From Bacteroidaceae bacterium (GTDB lineage: Bacteria > Bacteroidota > Bacteroidia > Bacteroidales > Bacteroidaceae), in NCBI GenBank assembly GCA_021443405.1, contig JABUUA010000030.1, positions 1 through 14,067 on the forward strand: a stretch of DNA of 14,067 nt, read 5' to 3'. Every line of letters begins with the position of its first letter. Within the stretch, counting starts at the first letter, position 1. Both the position numbers and the translations under genes were made by a program. Of this stretch, positions 1-7,422 are shown piece by piece. The notes under the pieces were generated by a model that was not told the origin of the DNA, ran no database searches, and was given only the letters and a program-made list of their open reading frames with translations.

Positions 1-84
1 GATTTCACTGAAATCTGAAATTTGAGATGACCCCATGACTTATCCCGAAATCGGTTTGCAGGAAGTGCAGAGGACTGGCTGACG
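1..84. other. Intergenic flank with no recognisable gene
   Basis: This stretch lies downstream of the GH127 terminator. No ORF with family resemblance, no TAnnTTTG promoter and no RNA gene was recognised. The only structure seen is a short perfect inverted repeat at 1-15 (GATTTC, 3-base loop, GAAATC), cut by the window edge and without a T-tract, so no role is assigned. Confidence 0.4.
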
Positions 85-117
85 AAAAAAACGCTCCCCA
101 TGCAGTCATGAGGAGCG
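85..117 (-). terminator. Rho-independent terminator of the GH127 gene
   Basis: Read on the minus strand, an 11-bp stem (107-117 paired with 92-102, one G-T wobble) closes a 4-base loop. It is followed directly by seven T residues (85-91 on the plus strand are all A). It begins about 40 nt past the GH127 stop codon, in the right orientation to end the minus-strand transcript. Confidence 0.85.
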
Positions 118-157
118 GAAATCGGTCGGAAGAAACTCCCTGCCGATGTTTTTGGAC

Positions 158-2560
158 TTATTTTATGCTCCACTCATACAAGCCGGCCGAATGTTCCTTG
201 GGGAGTTGCACGACGAGACGGACGGCAGAAGCCTTCACGGGACGGAAGCGGGTGGTGCACAGGGCGCCGCGCGTGACGGCATAGGGCTCGGTGGCGGCGA
301 CGTCCGTCCAGTCGTCGTTGCCCAAGCGCGTCTGGATGCGCCAGGACTGCGGAACGCGACAACCGCCCCACGGAGCGTCGTCGAACCAATAGACACTGGC
401 TTGCGAGACTACGGTCTCCTCGGCCAAATCGTATTGCAGCCACTCTTCGGCGTCTTGCTTGGGCCACCAATGGTAATACGGGATGGTCTTGTCGTCGGCA
501 GAACTGGCCACCAAGCGGTCGTTGACGGCCGAGAGAGAGGCCGTGGGCGTGCTGGCCGTCAGCCGTGCCTTGCTGGCCAGCGTAGGCGGCAGGGCGGGAG
601 AGGTGCAACGGAGTTGTTGCGGAATCCACACCAGCATTCGGCCCGAACCTCGGTGGTTCCAGGCGTAATACGGTATGAGACGGAGCTCGACATCGGTGGT
701 CGTCAGTTTCCCGTTGTCGGCAAATCGGAGCGTCTGCGCCTCGGTGGCAAGTTCGTTGATGCCGCACAACTTGTCGGCCTTGTAGGTCGCCGAGAACTGC
801 GGTGACTGGTTGAGCAGGAGCGTCCCCAAGTCGAAATCGTTGTCGGGGAACTCGGCGCAATAGACCAGCGGGCCACGCGTGACGGCCACCCGTCCGCGGT
901 CGGCCTCCACCTCGTCGGTGGCTTGCACAGTGCGCGCGGGCATATCGAAGTGAATCTCCACGCAATCCCCCTTCTTCCATTTGCGCTCAATGCCGAAGTA
1001 GCCGTCCTCCAGTTCGGCCTCCACCGTCTGTCCGTTCACCTTCACGGAATAGGTCTGCGGCACATCGTCGGCGTAAGAATACAGTCCGGAGGGAACGGGA
1101 AGTCCGCGCACCCAACCCGGAATGCGCAGTCGCAGGCGGAATTTGTCCGCCTGATTGCCGGTGATGGTCAGAGCCACGTCGCCGTCGGCAGGATAGTGCG
1201 TCTGCTGACGAAGTTTCACGCTCTTGCCGTCGAGGCGGACCGAGGTTTCGTTGGCTCCGTAGAGATTGACATAGAGGTCGCGATTGTTCGTCTGATAGAA
1301 ATAGCCCGGAATGGAAGGGATGAAGCGACAGATGTTGCTGGGGCAGCAGGCACAGCCGAACCAAGCCTGGCGCTGATGCTGGCCCATGGATTCCAAGGGG
1401 TTGGGGTAGAAGAACTTGCCTCCGTCCAGCGAAACGCCGCTGATGACCCCGTTGTAAAGCGACCGCTCCAGCACGTCGTAGTATTTGCTCTCGCCGTGAA
1501 GGAGGAACAGCCGGTGGTTGACATAGACATTGCCGATGGCGGCGCAGGTCTCGCAGTAGGCCGACATGTTCGGAAGTTCAAAGTTGTCGCCGAAAGCTTC
1601 GCCCGACGCGGTGGCTCCGATACCGCCCGTGATGTAAAGTTTCTTCGAGACAATATTGTCCCAGATTCGGTCGATGGCGTCGATGTAAGCCTTGTCGCCC
1701 GTGAGAGCCGCCACGTCGGCCATGCCCGCATACATGTAGGCGGCGCGGACGGCATGCCCGACGGCCTCGTCCTGCTGCAGCACGGGCAGATGGGCCTGTG
1801 AGTAGGAGTCGCGACGCGAGGTATAACCTCTGGCGTCCAGGAAGAACCTGGCTTGGTCGAGATATTTCTTGTTCTTGGTCACGGTGTAGAGACGCGCCAG
1901 CGCCATCTCCGCAATCTGATGACCGGGAACGAGCCGTTGTTGTCCGGGCTGGTCGCCGATTTCCCGGCACACACAATCGGCATAACGAATGGCGATGTCA
2001 AGAAAATTCCGCTTCCCTGTGGCTTGGTAATGAGCCACGGCCCCTTCCACCATGTGACCGAGGTTGTAGAATTCGTGGCTCAGTTCCTCCACCTTCTCCC
2101 AGCGTTTTGCGCCCGACCATTCGTGAGGATGGGCGGGATTCATCGTTCGGGCCGTATAGAGATAGCCGTCGGGCTCCTGAGCCTTGGCCATGATGGCCAC
2201 GACGGAATCGACGTAAGCCTCCAACTTCTTGTCGGGGTAGGTCTGCAGCAGGTAGCTGGCTCCCTCTATAGTCTTATACACATCCGTATCGTCGAACGAG
2301 TAGCCTTTCACCTTCACGTCGCGGGTGTCCTGCCCGCTCAGGGCCTTGGCCGCCAGTTCGAAGTTGCGGTAGCGACCTTCGCTCTCGCACTTGCTGAAGG
2401 CAAGAGGGATGGTGATGTCGCGGCTGGCTTGGAGTCGTTGTCCCCAGAAACTTTCAGAAGCCACGTGAACACTGGTGAAGGGGACGGGCTTGATGGGGTA
2501 GTCCTGTGCTTGTGCGCCGGCTGAAAACAGTAGTAAAGCGCCAAAAAATATCGGTTTCAT
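158..2560 (-). CDS. Secreted GH127 beta-L-arabinofuranosidase
   Basis: This is an 800-aa glycoside hydrolase of family GH127 (old name DUF1680), which releases L-arabinofuranose from plant arabinan or hydroxyproline-linked glycans. The ATG at 2560 gives a clear signal peptide (residues 1-18, hydrophobic FFGALLLF, cleavage after AQA), so the enzyme should be periplasmic or surface-exposed. The reading frame is open further upstream, but that extension lacks a signal peptide and would run into ettA. The catalytic residues of the family are present: E321 in GEAFG, E337 and C339 in the ETC motif, and C403/C405/C406 in GCACCPSN. By analogy with Bifidobacterium HypBA1, C405 would be the nucleophile and the other cysteines with the first glutamate the zinc ligands. 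An alpha/alpha-barrel (about 45-420) is followed by beta-sandwich parts, and a C-terminal discoidin-like domain fits about 665-800. The start is 37 nt after the ettA stop with no promoter seen between. Exact substrate is not determined by sequence; family assignment is very secure. Confidence 0.93.
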   Translation of the reverse strand: MKPIFFGALLLFSAGAQAQDYPIKPVPFTSVHVASESFWGQRLQASRDITIPLAFSKCESEGRYRNFELAAKALSGQDTRDVKVKGYSFDDTDVYKTIEGASYLLQTYPDKKLEAYVDSVVAIMAKAQEPDGYLYTARTMNPAHPHEWSGAKRWEKVEELSHEFYNLGHMVEGAVAHYQATGKRNFLDIAIRYADCVCREIGDQPGQQRLVPGHQIAEMALARLYTVTKNKKYLDQARFFLDARGYTSRRDSYSQAHLPVLQQDEAVGHAVRAAYMYAGMADVAALTGDKAYIDAIDRIWDNIVSKKLYITGGIGATASGEAFGDNFELPNMSAYCETCAAIGNVYVNHRLFLLHGESKYYDVLERSLYNGVISGVSLDGGKFFYPNPLESMGQHQRQAWFGCACCPSNICRFIPSIPGYFYQTNNRDLYVNLYGANETSVRLDGKSVKLRQQTHYPADGDVALTITGNQADKFRLRLRIPGWVRGLPVPSGLYSYADDVPQTYSVKVNGQTVEAELEDGYFGIERKWKKGDCVEIHFDMPARTVQATDEVEADRGRVAVTRGPLVYCAEFPDNDFDLGTLLLNQSPQFSATYKADKLCGINELATEAQTLRFADNGKLTTTDVELRLIPYYAWNHRGSGRMLVWIPQQLRCTSPALPPTLASKARLTASTPTASLSAVNDRLVASSADDKTIPYYHWWPKQDAEEWLQYDLAEETVVSQASVYWFDDAPWGGCRVPQSWRIQTRLGNDDWTDVAATEPYAVTRGALCTTRFRPVKASAVRLVVQLPKEHSAGLYEWSIK

Positions 2561-2597
2561 CGGTAAAAAGTGGTAAGTAGGTTTTCGGTTAATCGAG

Positions 2598-4289
2598 TTA
2601 GTCTTCCATGAGTTTGCGGTAACGTGCTCGTTTCGGCTCCTCGATGCCCAGGCGCTTGCATTTGTTGACTTCGTATTCCGAGTAACTGCCTTGGAAGAAA
2701 TACACCTGTCCGTCGCCCTCGTAAGCAAGGATGTGGGTGCAGATTCTGTCGAGGAACCAGCGGTCGTGGCTGATGACCACCGCGCAGCCGGCAAAGTTCT
2801 CCAGACCTTCCTCGAGCGCTCGCAGCGTGTTCACGTCAATATCGTTGGTTGGCTCGTCGAGCAGCAAGACGTTGCCCTCTTGCTTGAGCGCCATGGCCAA
2901 GTGCAGACGATTGCGCTCACCGCCGGAGAGGACGCCGCACTTTTTCTCTTGGTCGGCGCCCGAGAAATTGAAGCGTGAGAGATAGGCCCGCGTGTTGATC
3001 TCGCGACCGCCCATGCGAATCAGTTCGTTGCCGCCGCTAACCACTTGATAGACCGACTGGTCGGCCACAATGTCCTTGTGACTTTGGTCCACATACGACA
3101 AGGCGACGGTTTCACCGACTTCAAAGGTTCCGGCGTCGGGTTTCTCCAGTCCCATGATCATGCGGAACAGGGTGGTCTTGCCCGCGCCGTTCGGACCAAT
3201 CACGCCAACGATGCCGTTGGGAGGGAGCATGAATTCCAAGTCTTTGATGAGTGTCTTGCTGTCGTAGGCCTTGCAAACTCCGTGGGCCTCGATGACCTTG
3301 TTGCCGAGACGCGGGCCGTTGGGAATGTATATCTCCAGCTTCTCCTCCCGTTCTTTCTGCTCTTCGTTCAGCATGCGGTCGTAACTGTTAAGGCGGGCTT
3401 TACCCTTGGCCTGGCGAGCCTTCGGGGCCATTCGAACCCACTCCAACTCCCGCTCCAAGGTTTTTCTGCGCTTCGACGCCACTTTCTCCTCCTGCTCCAT
3501 GCGCTTGGTCTTCTGTTCCAACCACGAGGTGTAGTTGCCTTTCCAAGGAATGCCTTCGCCGCGGTCGAGCTCCAGAATCCAGCCAGCCACGTCGTCGAGG
3601 AAGTAGCGGTCATGCGTCACGCAAATCACCGTTCCCTCATATTGCTGGAGATGCTGCTCCAGCCAGTCGATGGATTCTGCGTCCAAGTGGTTGGTGGGCT
3701 CGTCGAGCAAGAGCACGTCCGGCTTTTGCAACAACAAGCGACACAAGGCCACGCGACGCCGTTCGCCGCCGGAAAGCACGCCGCACAACTGCTCGGCTGG
3801 CGGACAACGCAAGGCGTCCATGGCTCGTTCGAGCCTGCTGTCCAGGTTCCACGCGTCGGTGGCGTCGATGATGTCTTGCAATTCGCCTTGCCGCGCAAAG
3901 AGTTGATTCATCTTGTCTTCGTCCTCGTAATACTCCGGAAGACCGAATTTATTATTGATTTCCTCGTATTCCGCCAAGGCGTCTACAATGTGCTGCACCC
4001 CTTCCTTGACCGTGTCCAGCACGGTTTTCGAGTCGTCTAGTTGCGGCTCCTGCGGCAAATATCCCACGGAATAACCGGGAGAAAAGACCACTTCTCCCTG
4101 GTATTGCGTGTCCAGTCCTGCAATGATTTTCATCAAGGTTGACTTACCCGCTCCGTTCAATCCGATAATGCCTATCTTTGCTCCATAGAAGAAAGAAAGG
4201 TAGATGTTCTTGAGAATTTGTTTCTGGTTCTGCTGGATGGTCTTGCTGACGCCCACCATCGAGAAGATAATCTTCTTATCGTCTGCCAT
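2598..4289 (-). CDS. ettA: Energy-dependent translational throttle protein EttA (ABC-F ATPase)
   Basis: This 563-aa soluble ABC-F protein binds the ribosomal E site and gates the first elongation steps according to ATP/ADP ratio. Two ABC domains are visible. The first has Walker A GLNGAGKS (43-50), signature LSGGERRR (172-179) and Walker B with DEPTNHLD (196-203). The second has Walker A GPNGAGKT (365-372), signature LSGGERNR (454-461) and DEPTNDID (478-485). Between them lies the charged P-site-tRNA interaction motif linker (about 245-325), rich in K, R and E. An arm segment (about 95-140) sits in domain 1, and no membrane segments are present. Length and collinearity match E. coli EttA (555 aa), including the near-identical stretch around LELDRGEGIPW. 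The gene starts 79 nt after menA without a visible promoter, and GH127 follows after 37 nt. It is assigned to EttA rather than to another ABC-F subgroup on full-length similarity. Confidence 0.95.
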   Translation of the reverse strand: MADDKKIIFSMVGVSKTIQQNQKQILKNIYLSFFYGAKIGIIGLNGAGKSTLMKIIAGLDTQYQGEVVFSPGYSVGYLPQEPQLDDSKTVLDTVKEGVQHIVDALAEYEEINNKFGLPEYYEDEDKMNQLFARQGELQDIIDATDAWNLDSRLERAMDALRCPPAEQLCGVLSGGERRRVALCRLLLQKPDVLLLDEPTNHLDAESIDWLEQHLQQYEGTVICVTHDRYFLDDVAGWILELDRGEGIPWKGNYTSWLEQKTKRMEQEEKVASKRRKTLERELEWVRMAPKARQAKGKARLNSYDRMLNEEQKEREEKLEIYIPNGPRLGNKVIEAHGVCKAYDSKTLIKDLEFMLPPNGIVGVIGPNGAGKTTLFRMIMGLEKPDAGTFEVGETVALSYVDQSHKDIVADQSVYQVVSGGNELIRMGGREINTRAYLSRFNFSGADQEKKCGVLSGGERNRLHLAMALKQEGNVLLLDEPTNDIDVNTLRALEEGLENFAGCAVVISHDRWFLDRICTHILAYEGDGQVYFFQGSYSEYEVNKCKRLGIEEPKRARYRKLMED

Positions 4290-4368
4290 AGACTTTTGGT
4301 TTTTAGTTGGTTTATCTTATTTAGGTTATGTAGTAATTAAATGTCGTGTGACGGTTGTTCGGCCCATG

Positions 4369-5223
4369 TCAAGCCCGGAACAGCAGGCTCACACAGAGCA
4401 AAAGAGCGAACACGAGGATGCTGGCCGCTGTTCGGGCGAGCACTTTGTTCAGCTCACGCCCTTGACCGATGAGCCTCATCCGGTTGTAATTGACGAGATG
4501 AAAGATGAGAAACGGAAGCATCACCACGGTGTCGCCCGCTAAAAAATAGCCGGTGACGCCGACAAAAAGATACAAAGTCTCCGTTCCGTTTTTGCCGAGA
4601 AGTACGGCCAACGTCTTCTTGCCGCAACGTCGGTCGCTCTCTCGGTCGCGATAGTTATTGACGAGAAGAAGCGCGTCGGTCACCAAGCCCATCGCGAGTC
4701 CGTATATATATATAGGTAAGGGACAGGACTGGCATTGCAGATAATAGGTGCAGCAAACAGGCACAAATCCGAAGAAAACTACTACGAGCAAGTCACCCAT
4801 GCCGAGATGAGAGAGCAGGGTGGTGTAAAGAAAACAACACACGACACACGCCACGCCCACCAAAATCATTGTCCAACCGCCCCAATACAACAGCGGAAGG
4901 CCGATGAGACAAGAAATCGTTGTCACCACGACAATTCCTCGCAACATGGCGGACATGGTAATCCAGCCCTGCTGACAAGCCCGTTCCGGTCCTAAGCGGT
5001 CGGCGCCGTCGGTGCCGTTCTTAAAGTCGAAATAGTCGTTGATGAAGTTGGCGTTGACTTGCATGAACAGCGCAAACAAAGCGCACAAAAGGGCGGGGAC
5101 GACAAGAAGGTCGTGTCGGTCGTGCCAAGCCGCCGCCAGCGCCACCAGCACAGGAGCTATTGCCCCGGTCAGTGTCCGCGGACGAGTGGCTAAAGCCCAA
5201 GCTTTGGGACTATTCGTCGTCAT
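4369..5223 (-). CDS. menA: 1,4-dihydroxy-2-naphthoate polyprenyltransferase (MenA)
   Basis: This 284-aa membrane protein of the UbiA superfamily attaches the polyprenyl tail to 1,4-dihydroxy-2-naphthoate, giving demethylmenaquinone for anaerobic respiration. The first prenyl-diphosphate/Mg2+ motif is NDYFDFKNGTD (62-72). The second conserved loop is NNYRDRESDRRCGKKT (189-204), a form typical of MenA rather than UbiA. Eight or nine hydrophobic segments are visible, for example 40-58, 96-116, 117-137, 145-162, 171-188, 217-241 and 263-281. The ATG at 5223 is chosen because the family N-terminus (KAWALATRPRTL) follows it and a purine-rich stretch (GGAGAGGAAAAG) precedes it. An upstream ATG at 5313 would add 30 aa with no family character, inside the upstream gene. 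The start overlaps the end of the LTxxQ gene by 14 nt, suggesting translational coupling. Confidence 0.92.
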   Translation of the reverse strand: MTTNSPKAWALATRPRTLTGAIAPVLVALAAAWHDRHDLLVVPALLCALFALFMQVNANFINDYFDFKNGTDGADRLGPERACQQGWITMSAMLRGIVVVTTISCLIGLPLLYWGGWTMILVGVACVVCCFLYTTLLSHLGMGDLLVVVFFGFVPVCCTYYLQCQSCPLPIYIYGLAMGLVTDALLLVNNYRDRESDRRCGKKTLAVLLGKNGTETLYLFVGVTGYFLAGDTVVMLPFLIFHLVNYNRMRLIGQGRELNKVLARTAASILVFALLLCVSLLFRA

Positions 5224-5641
5224 CGTTCTTTTCCTCTCCGCGAATCTTACTCTTTTTATCGTTGACCAAGTCAAAGCAGTACCACACCTTGGCGGCTGGC
5301 AACACTTTCCCAAAGCGAGTGGTGTATTGCTTCTTCAGATTCAGTTCTTTCTGTTCGGCTTCCCACTTCATTTGCAGTAACTTGTTGGCCTGGGCGTCCG
5401 TAAGTTTGCCCTTCTTTATAAGCTCTTTCCAGCGGTCCTTCTGCTCGTCATAGTCAGCACTTGCCTGCTTTTTCTCGGCAAGATATTTGTTGAGCACGGG
5501 GCGAAGCGCCTTTTGATGAGCGCGGTCGATGCCGAGGTTTTGGAGTACATAAGCCACACGAGCTTCGCGATTGCTTTGCGCAACGGCTTGAAAACTTACT
5601 GCCATGAGGCAGAAGAGAATGAGTGCAATGTTCTTTTTCAT
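5210..5641 (-). CDS. Exported small helical protein with LTxxQ (Spy/CpxP-like) motif
   Basis: This is a 143-aa protein with a clear signal peptide (MKKN, hydrophobic core IALILFCLMAVSF, AVA-Q at 20-22), so the mature form is predicted to be periplasmic. The mature part is rich in K, E, Q and A and looks largely alpha-helical (30-110). It carries LTDAQANKLL (80-89), similar to the LTxxQ repeat of Spy/CpxP periplasmic chaperones, and ends in an acidic tail (GEEKNDDDE). The family link rests on this motif and the overall character only, and the function is unknown. The ATG at 5641 is preferred over one at 5683 because it starts the signal peptide and because the promoter (5649-5680) lies between the two. 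Its 3' end overlaps menA by 14 nt, so it heads the menA-ettA-GH127 transcript. Confidence 0.82.
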   Translation of the reverse strand: MKKNIALILFCLMAVSFQAVAQSNREARVAYVLQNLGIDRAHQKALRPVLNKYLAEKKQASADYDEQKDRWKELIKKGKLTDAQANKLLQMKWEAEQKELNLKKQYTTRFGKVLPAAKVWYCFDLVNDKKSKIRGEEKNDDDE

Positions 5642-5648
5642 GATTAGG

Positions 5649-5680
5649 CAAAGATAGAGAGAATTGGGCAGATGTCCAAA
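5649..5680 (-). promoter_or_regulatory. Bacteroidetes-type promoter of the LTxxQ-menA-ettA-GH127 unit
   Basis: On the minus strand a -33 TTTG (5680-5677) is followed after exactly 20 nt by the -7 box TATCTTTG (5656-5649), a full TAnnTTTG match. Only 7 nt separate the -7 box from the ATG at 5641, so the 5' leader would be close to zero. Confidence 0.8.
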
Positions 5681-5705
5681 CACGCACTAACTTTTTTTAG
5701 TTTTA

Positions 5706-5737
5706 TTTGGTTTTATTAGTCGATTTGTGTACTTTTG
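5706..5737 (+). promoter_or_regulatory. Bacteroidetes-type promoter of dnaB
   Basis: TTTG at 5706-5709 is followed after 20 nt by TACTTTTG at 5730-5737, matching the -33/-7 pattern of the Bacteroidetes primary sigma factor. A transcript from here would have a leader of about 40 nt to the ATG at 5782. The promoter is divergent from that of the LTxxQ gene. Confidence 0.78.
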
Positions 5738-5781
5738 CAATCCTGTTTCCAATCGACGAATGAACGAAAATCCTATTGGCA

Positions 5782-7332
5782 ATGGCTGATAATAAACGCA
5801 CAAAACAGACCAAACGTAATGTCATCGAAGTCCCTTCGGTGGATGCCTACGGCCACAAACAACCGCAGCAACTGGAGTTTGAACAAGCAGTGCTGGGCGC
5901 ATTGCTCATTGAGCAGGAGGCTTTTCCTCAGGTCAACAACATTCTGACGGAAAATACTTTCTACGACCACAAGCACCAAGTCATCTACAGAGCTATCAGC
6001 GACCTGAACTCCAAGCAACAACCTGTGGACATTCTCACCGTTCCGCAATACCTCGAGGCTAACGACATCTTGGACGAGGCGGGCGGACTCCCTTATATCT
6101 TACAATTGAGCGAGAACGTCCACAGCGCTGCACACGTGGAGTACATGGCCAAGATTCTTCACCAGAAATATCAGGCCCGTCGGCTCATTACGTTTGCCAG
6201 CCGCGTCCTGCAGGACTCCTTCGATCCGGGGAGAGATGTGGACGAAACGCTGCAGGAGACCGAAGCTGAGTTGTTCAACATTTCCCAGCAAACGCAAAAT
6301 CGCAGTTGCGTTCAGATTAACGAGGTCATAGCCGAGGCCTTAGAGATGGTGAAGCGCGCCTCGGCACAAACCGGAGGAATCTCGGGTCTGACGTCGGGTT
6401 TCGAAGGAATCGACAAGATAACCAACGGGTGGCAAAACAGCGACCTCGTCATCATCGCCGCACGTCCTGCCATGGGTAAAACGGCCTTTGTGCTGTCGAT
6501 GATTAAGAATATGGCGGTTGACAATAAGATTCCTGTGGCCATGTTCTCGCTCGAAATGTCGAATGTGCAGTTAGTAAACCGCTTAATCGTCAATGTGTGT
6601 CAGATTGAAGGTCAGAAAATCAAGACGGGACAACTCAGCCCACCTGAGTGGACTCAACTGGACGCGCGAGTGACTTTGTTACAAGATGCCCCCATCTATG
6701 TCGACGACACTCCGTCGCTGAGCATCTATGAACTGAGAACCAAGGCGCGCAGGTTGAAGCGCGAACATAATATTGCCATGATAGTCATCGACTATCTTCA
6801 ACTTATGAACGCCAGCGGAATGCACTTCGGAAGTCGTCAGGAAGAGGTTTCTATGATTAGCCGAAACCTCAAAGCCTTGGCGAAAGAACTGAACATTCCT
6901 ATAGTCGCTCTGAGTCAGTTGAACCGTGGTGTGGAGGCTCGTGAGGGCAACGAGGGAAAGCGACCTCAGCTGAGCGACCTGCGTGAGTCGGGAGCCATCG
7001 AGCAAGACGCCGATATGGTTTGCTTCATTCATCGTCCCGAATATTACAAAATCTACAAAGACGACAATGGTCACGACTTGCGAGGCATGGCGGAATTTAT
7101 TATCGCCAAGCATCGTAACGGCGCCGTCGACGATGTGTTGCTACGTTTCCACAAGGATTTTGCAAGGTTTGCCGACCCGCATGAAGATGACCTTCCGCCG
7201 TTGCCCGGCGAGAATCTCATTGCCGCTGCAATGACTCCTGAGGAACGGGACAGTATTGTTCGTACACAGTTGAACGCTCCTTATGGCGAAATGAATAGTA
7301 ACTTTCCCGATTCTAACGGCGCGCCGTTCTAA
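5782..7332 (+). CDS. dnaB: Replicative DNA helicase DnaB
   Basis: This is a 516-aa hexameric ATP-dependent helicase that unwinds DNA at the replication fork and loads primase. An N-terminal all-helical domain (about 28-130), a linker (about 135-180) and a RecA-like C-terminal domain (about 198-465) are present in order. Walker A is ARPAMGKT (227-234), the catalytic glutamate is E257 in FSLEMS, and Walker B is IVIDYLQL (334-341). SQLNRGVEAR (378-387) and LRESGAIEQDADMV (400-413) are further signature motifs. The ATG at 5782 (MADNKR) is preferred over an in-frame TTG two codons upstream. No intein interrupts the ATPase motifs. The first 27 residues and the last 45 are variable, low-similarity tails. 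The gene is transcribed alone from its own promoter, although no strong terminator precedes the pheT promoter. Confidence 0.96.
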   Translation: MADNKRTKQTKRNVIEVPSVDAYGHKQPQQLEFEQAVLGALLIEQEAFPQVNNILTENTFYDHKHQVIYRAISDLNSKQQPVDILTVPQYLEANDILDEAGGLPYILQLSENVHSAAHVEYMAKILHQKYQARRLITFASRVLQDSFDPGRDVDETLQETEAELFNISQQTQNRSCVQINEVIAEALEMVKRASAQTGGISGLTSGFEGIDKITNGWQNSDLVIIAARPAMGKTAFVLSMIKNMAVDNKIPVAMFSLEMSNVQLVNRLIVNVCQIEGQKIKTGQLSPPEWTQLDARVTLLQDAPIYVDDTPSLSIYELRTKARRLKREHNIAMIVIDYLQLMNASGMHFGSRQEEVSMISRNLKALAKELNIPIVALSQLNRGVEAREGNEGKRPQLSDLRESGAIEQDADMVCFIHRPEYYKIYKDDNGHDLRGMAEFIIAKHRNGAVDDVLLRFHKDFARFADPHEDDLPPLPGENLIAAAMTPEERDSIVRTQLNAPYGEMNSNFPDSNGAPF

Positions 7333-7356
7333 ACGACGTATAATTCATTCTGATTA

Positions 7357-7388
7357 TTTGGATTTATAGCCTAAAATCCGTATCTTTG
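7357..7388 (+). promoter_or_regulatory. Bacteroidetes-type promoter of the pheT-yebC-TSCPD operon
   Basis: TTTG at 7357-7360, a 20-nt spacer and TATCTTTG at 7381-7388 form a full consensus. The leader to the ATG at 7423 would be about 30 nt. The spacer contains an inverted repeat, GGATTT (7360-7365) and AAATCC (7374-7379). Confidence 0.8.
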
Positions 7389-7422
7389 CGCGAAATTTAA
7401 AAGAATATCATATTTTAACAAG

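Noticed and set aside
47..126. Direct repeat GAAATCGGT at 47-55 and 118-126 flanking the GH127 terminator
   Set aside because: Nine bases twice in 80 bp is weak, and nothing between them resembles a mobile element.
923..2524. Several long plus-strand open frames opposite the GH127 gene (for example 923-1801 and 1853-2524)
   Set aside because: The GH127 gene is GC-rich, which depletes stop codons in other frames. None of these frames has a recognisable domain, and the GH127 catalytic residues fix the true strand.
2561..2794. A 78-residue N-terminal extension of the GH127 frame
   Set aside because: It overlaps the ettA coding region, is low-complexity S/T/R-rich, and would bury a clear signal peptide that begins at 2560.
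3045..4040. A 331-codon open frame on the plus strand opposite ettA
   Set aside because: It mirrors conserved ABC-F motifs in antisense and shows no domain of its own, so it is treated as a shadow of ettA.
5689..5702. AACT / AGTT inverted repeat around a T-run between the divergent promoters
   Set aside because: The stem is only 4 bp and AT-rich, and it is expected by chance in this intergenic DNA.
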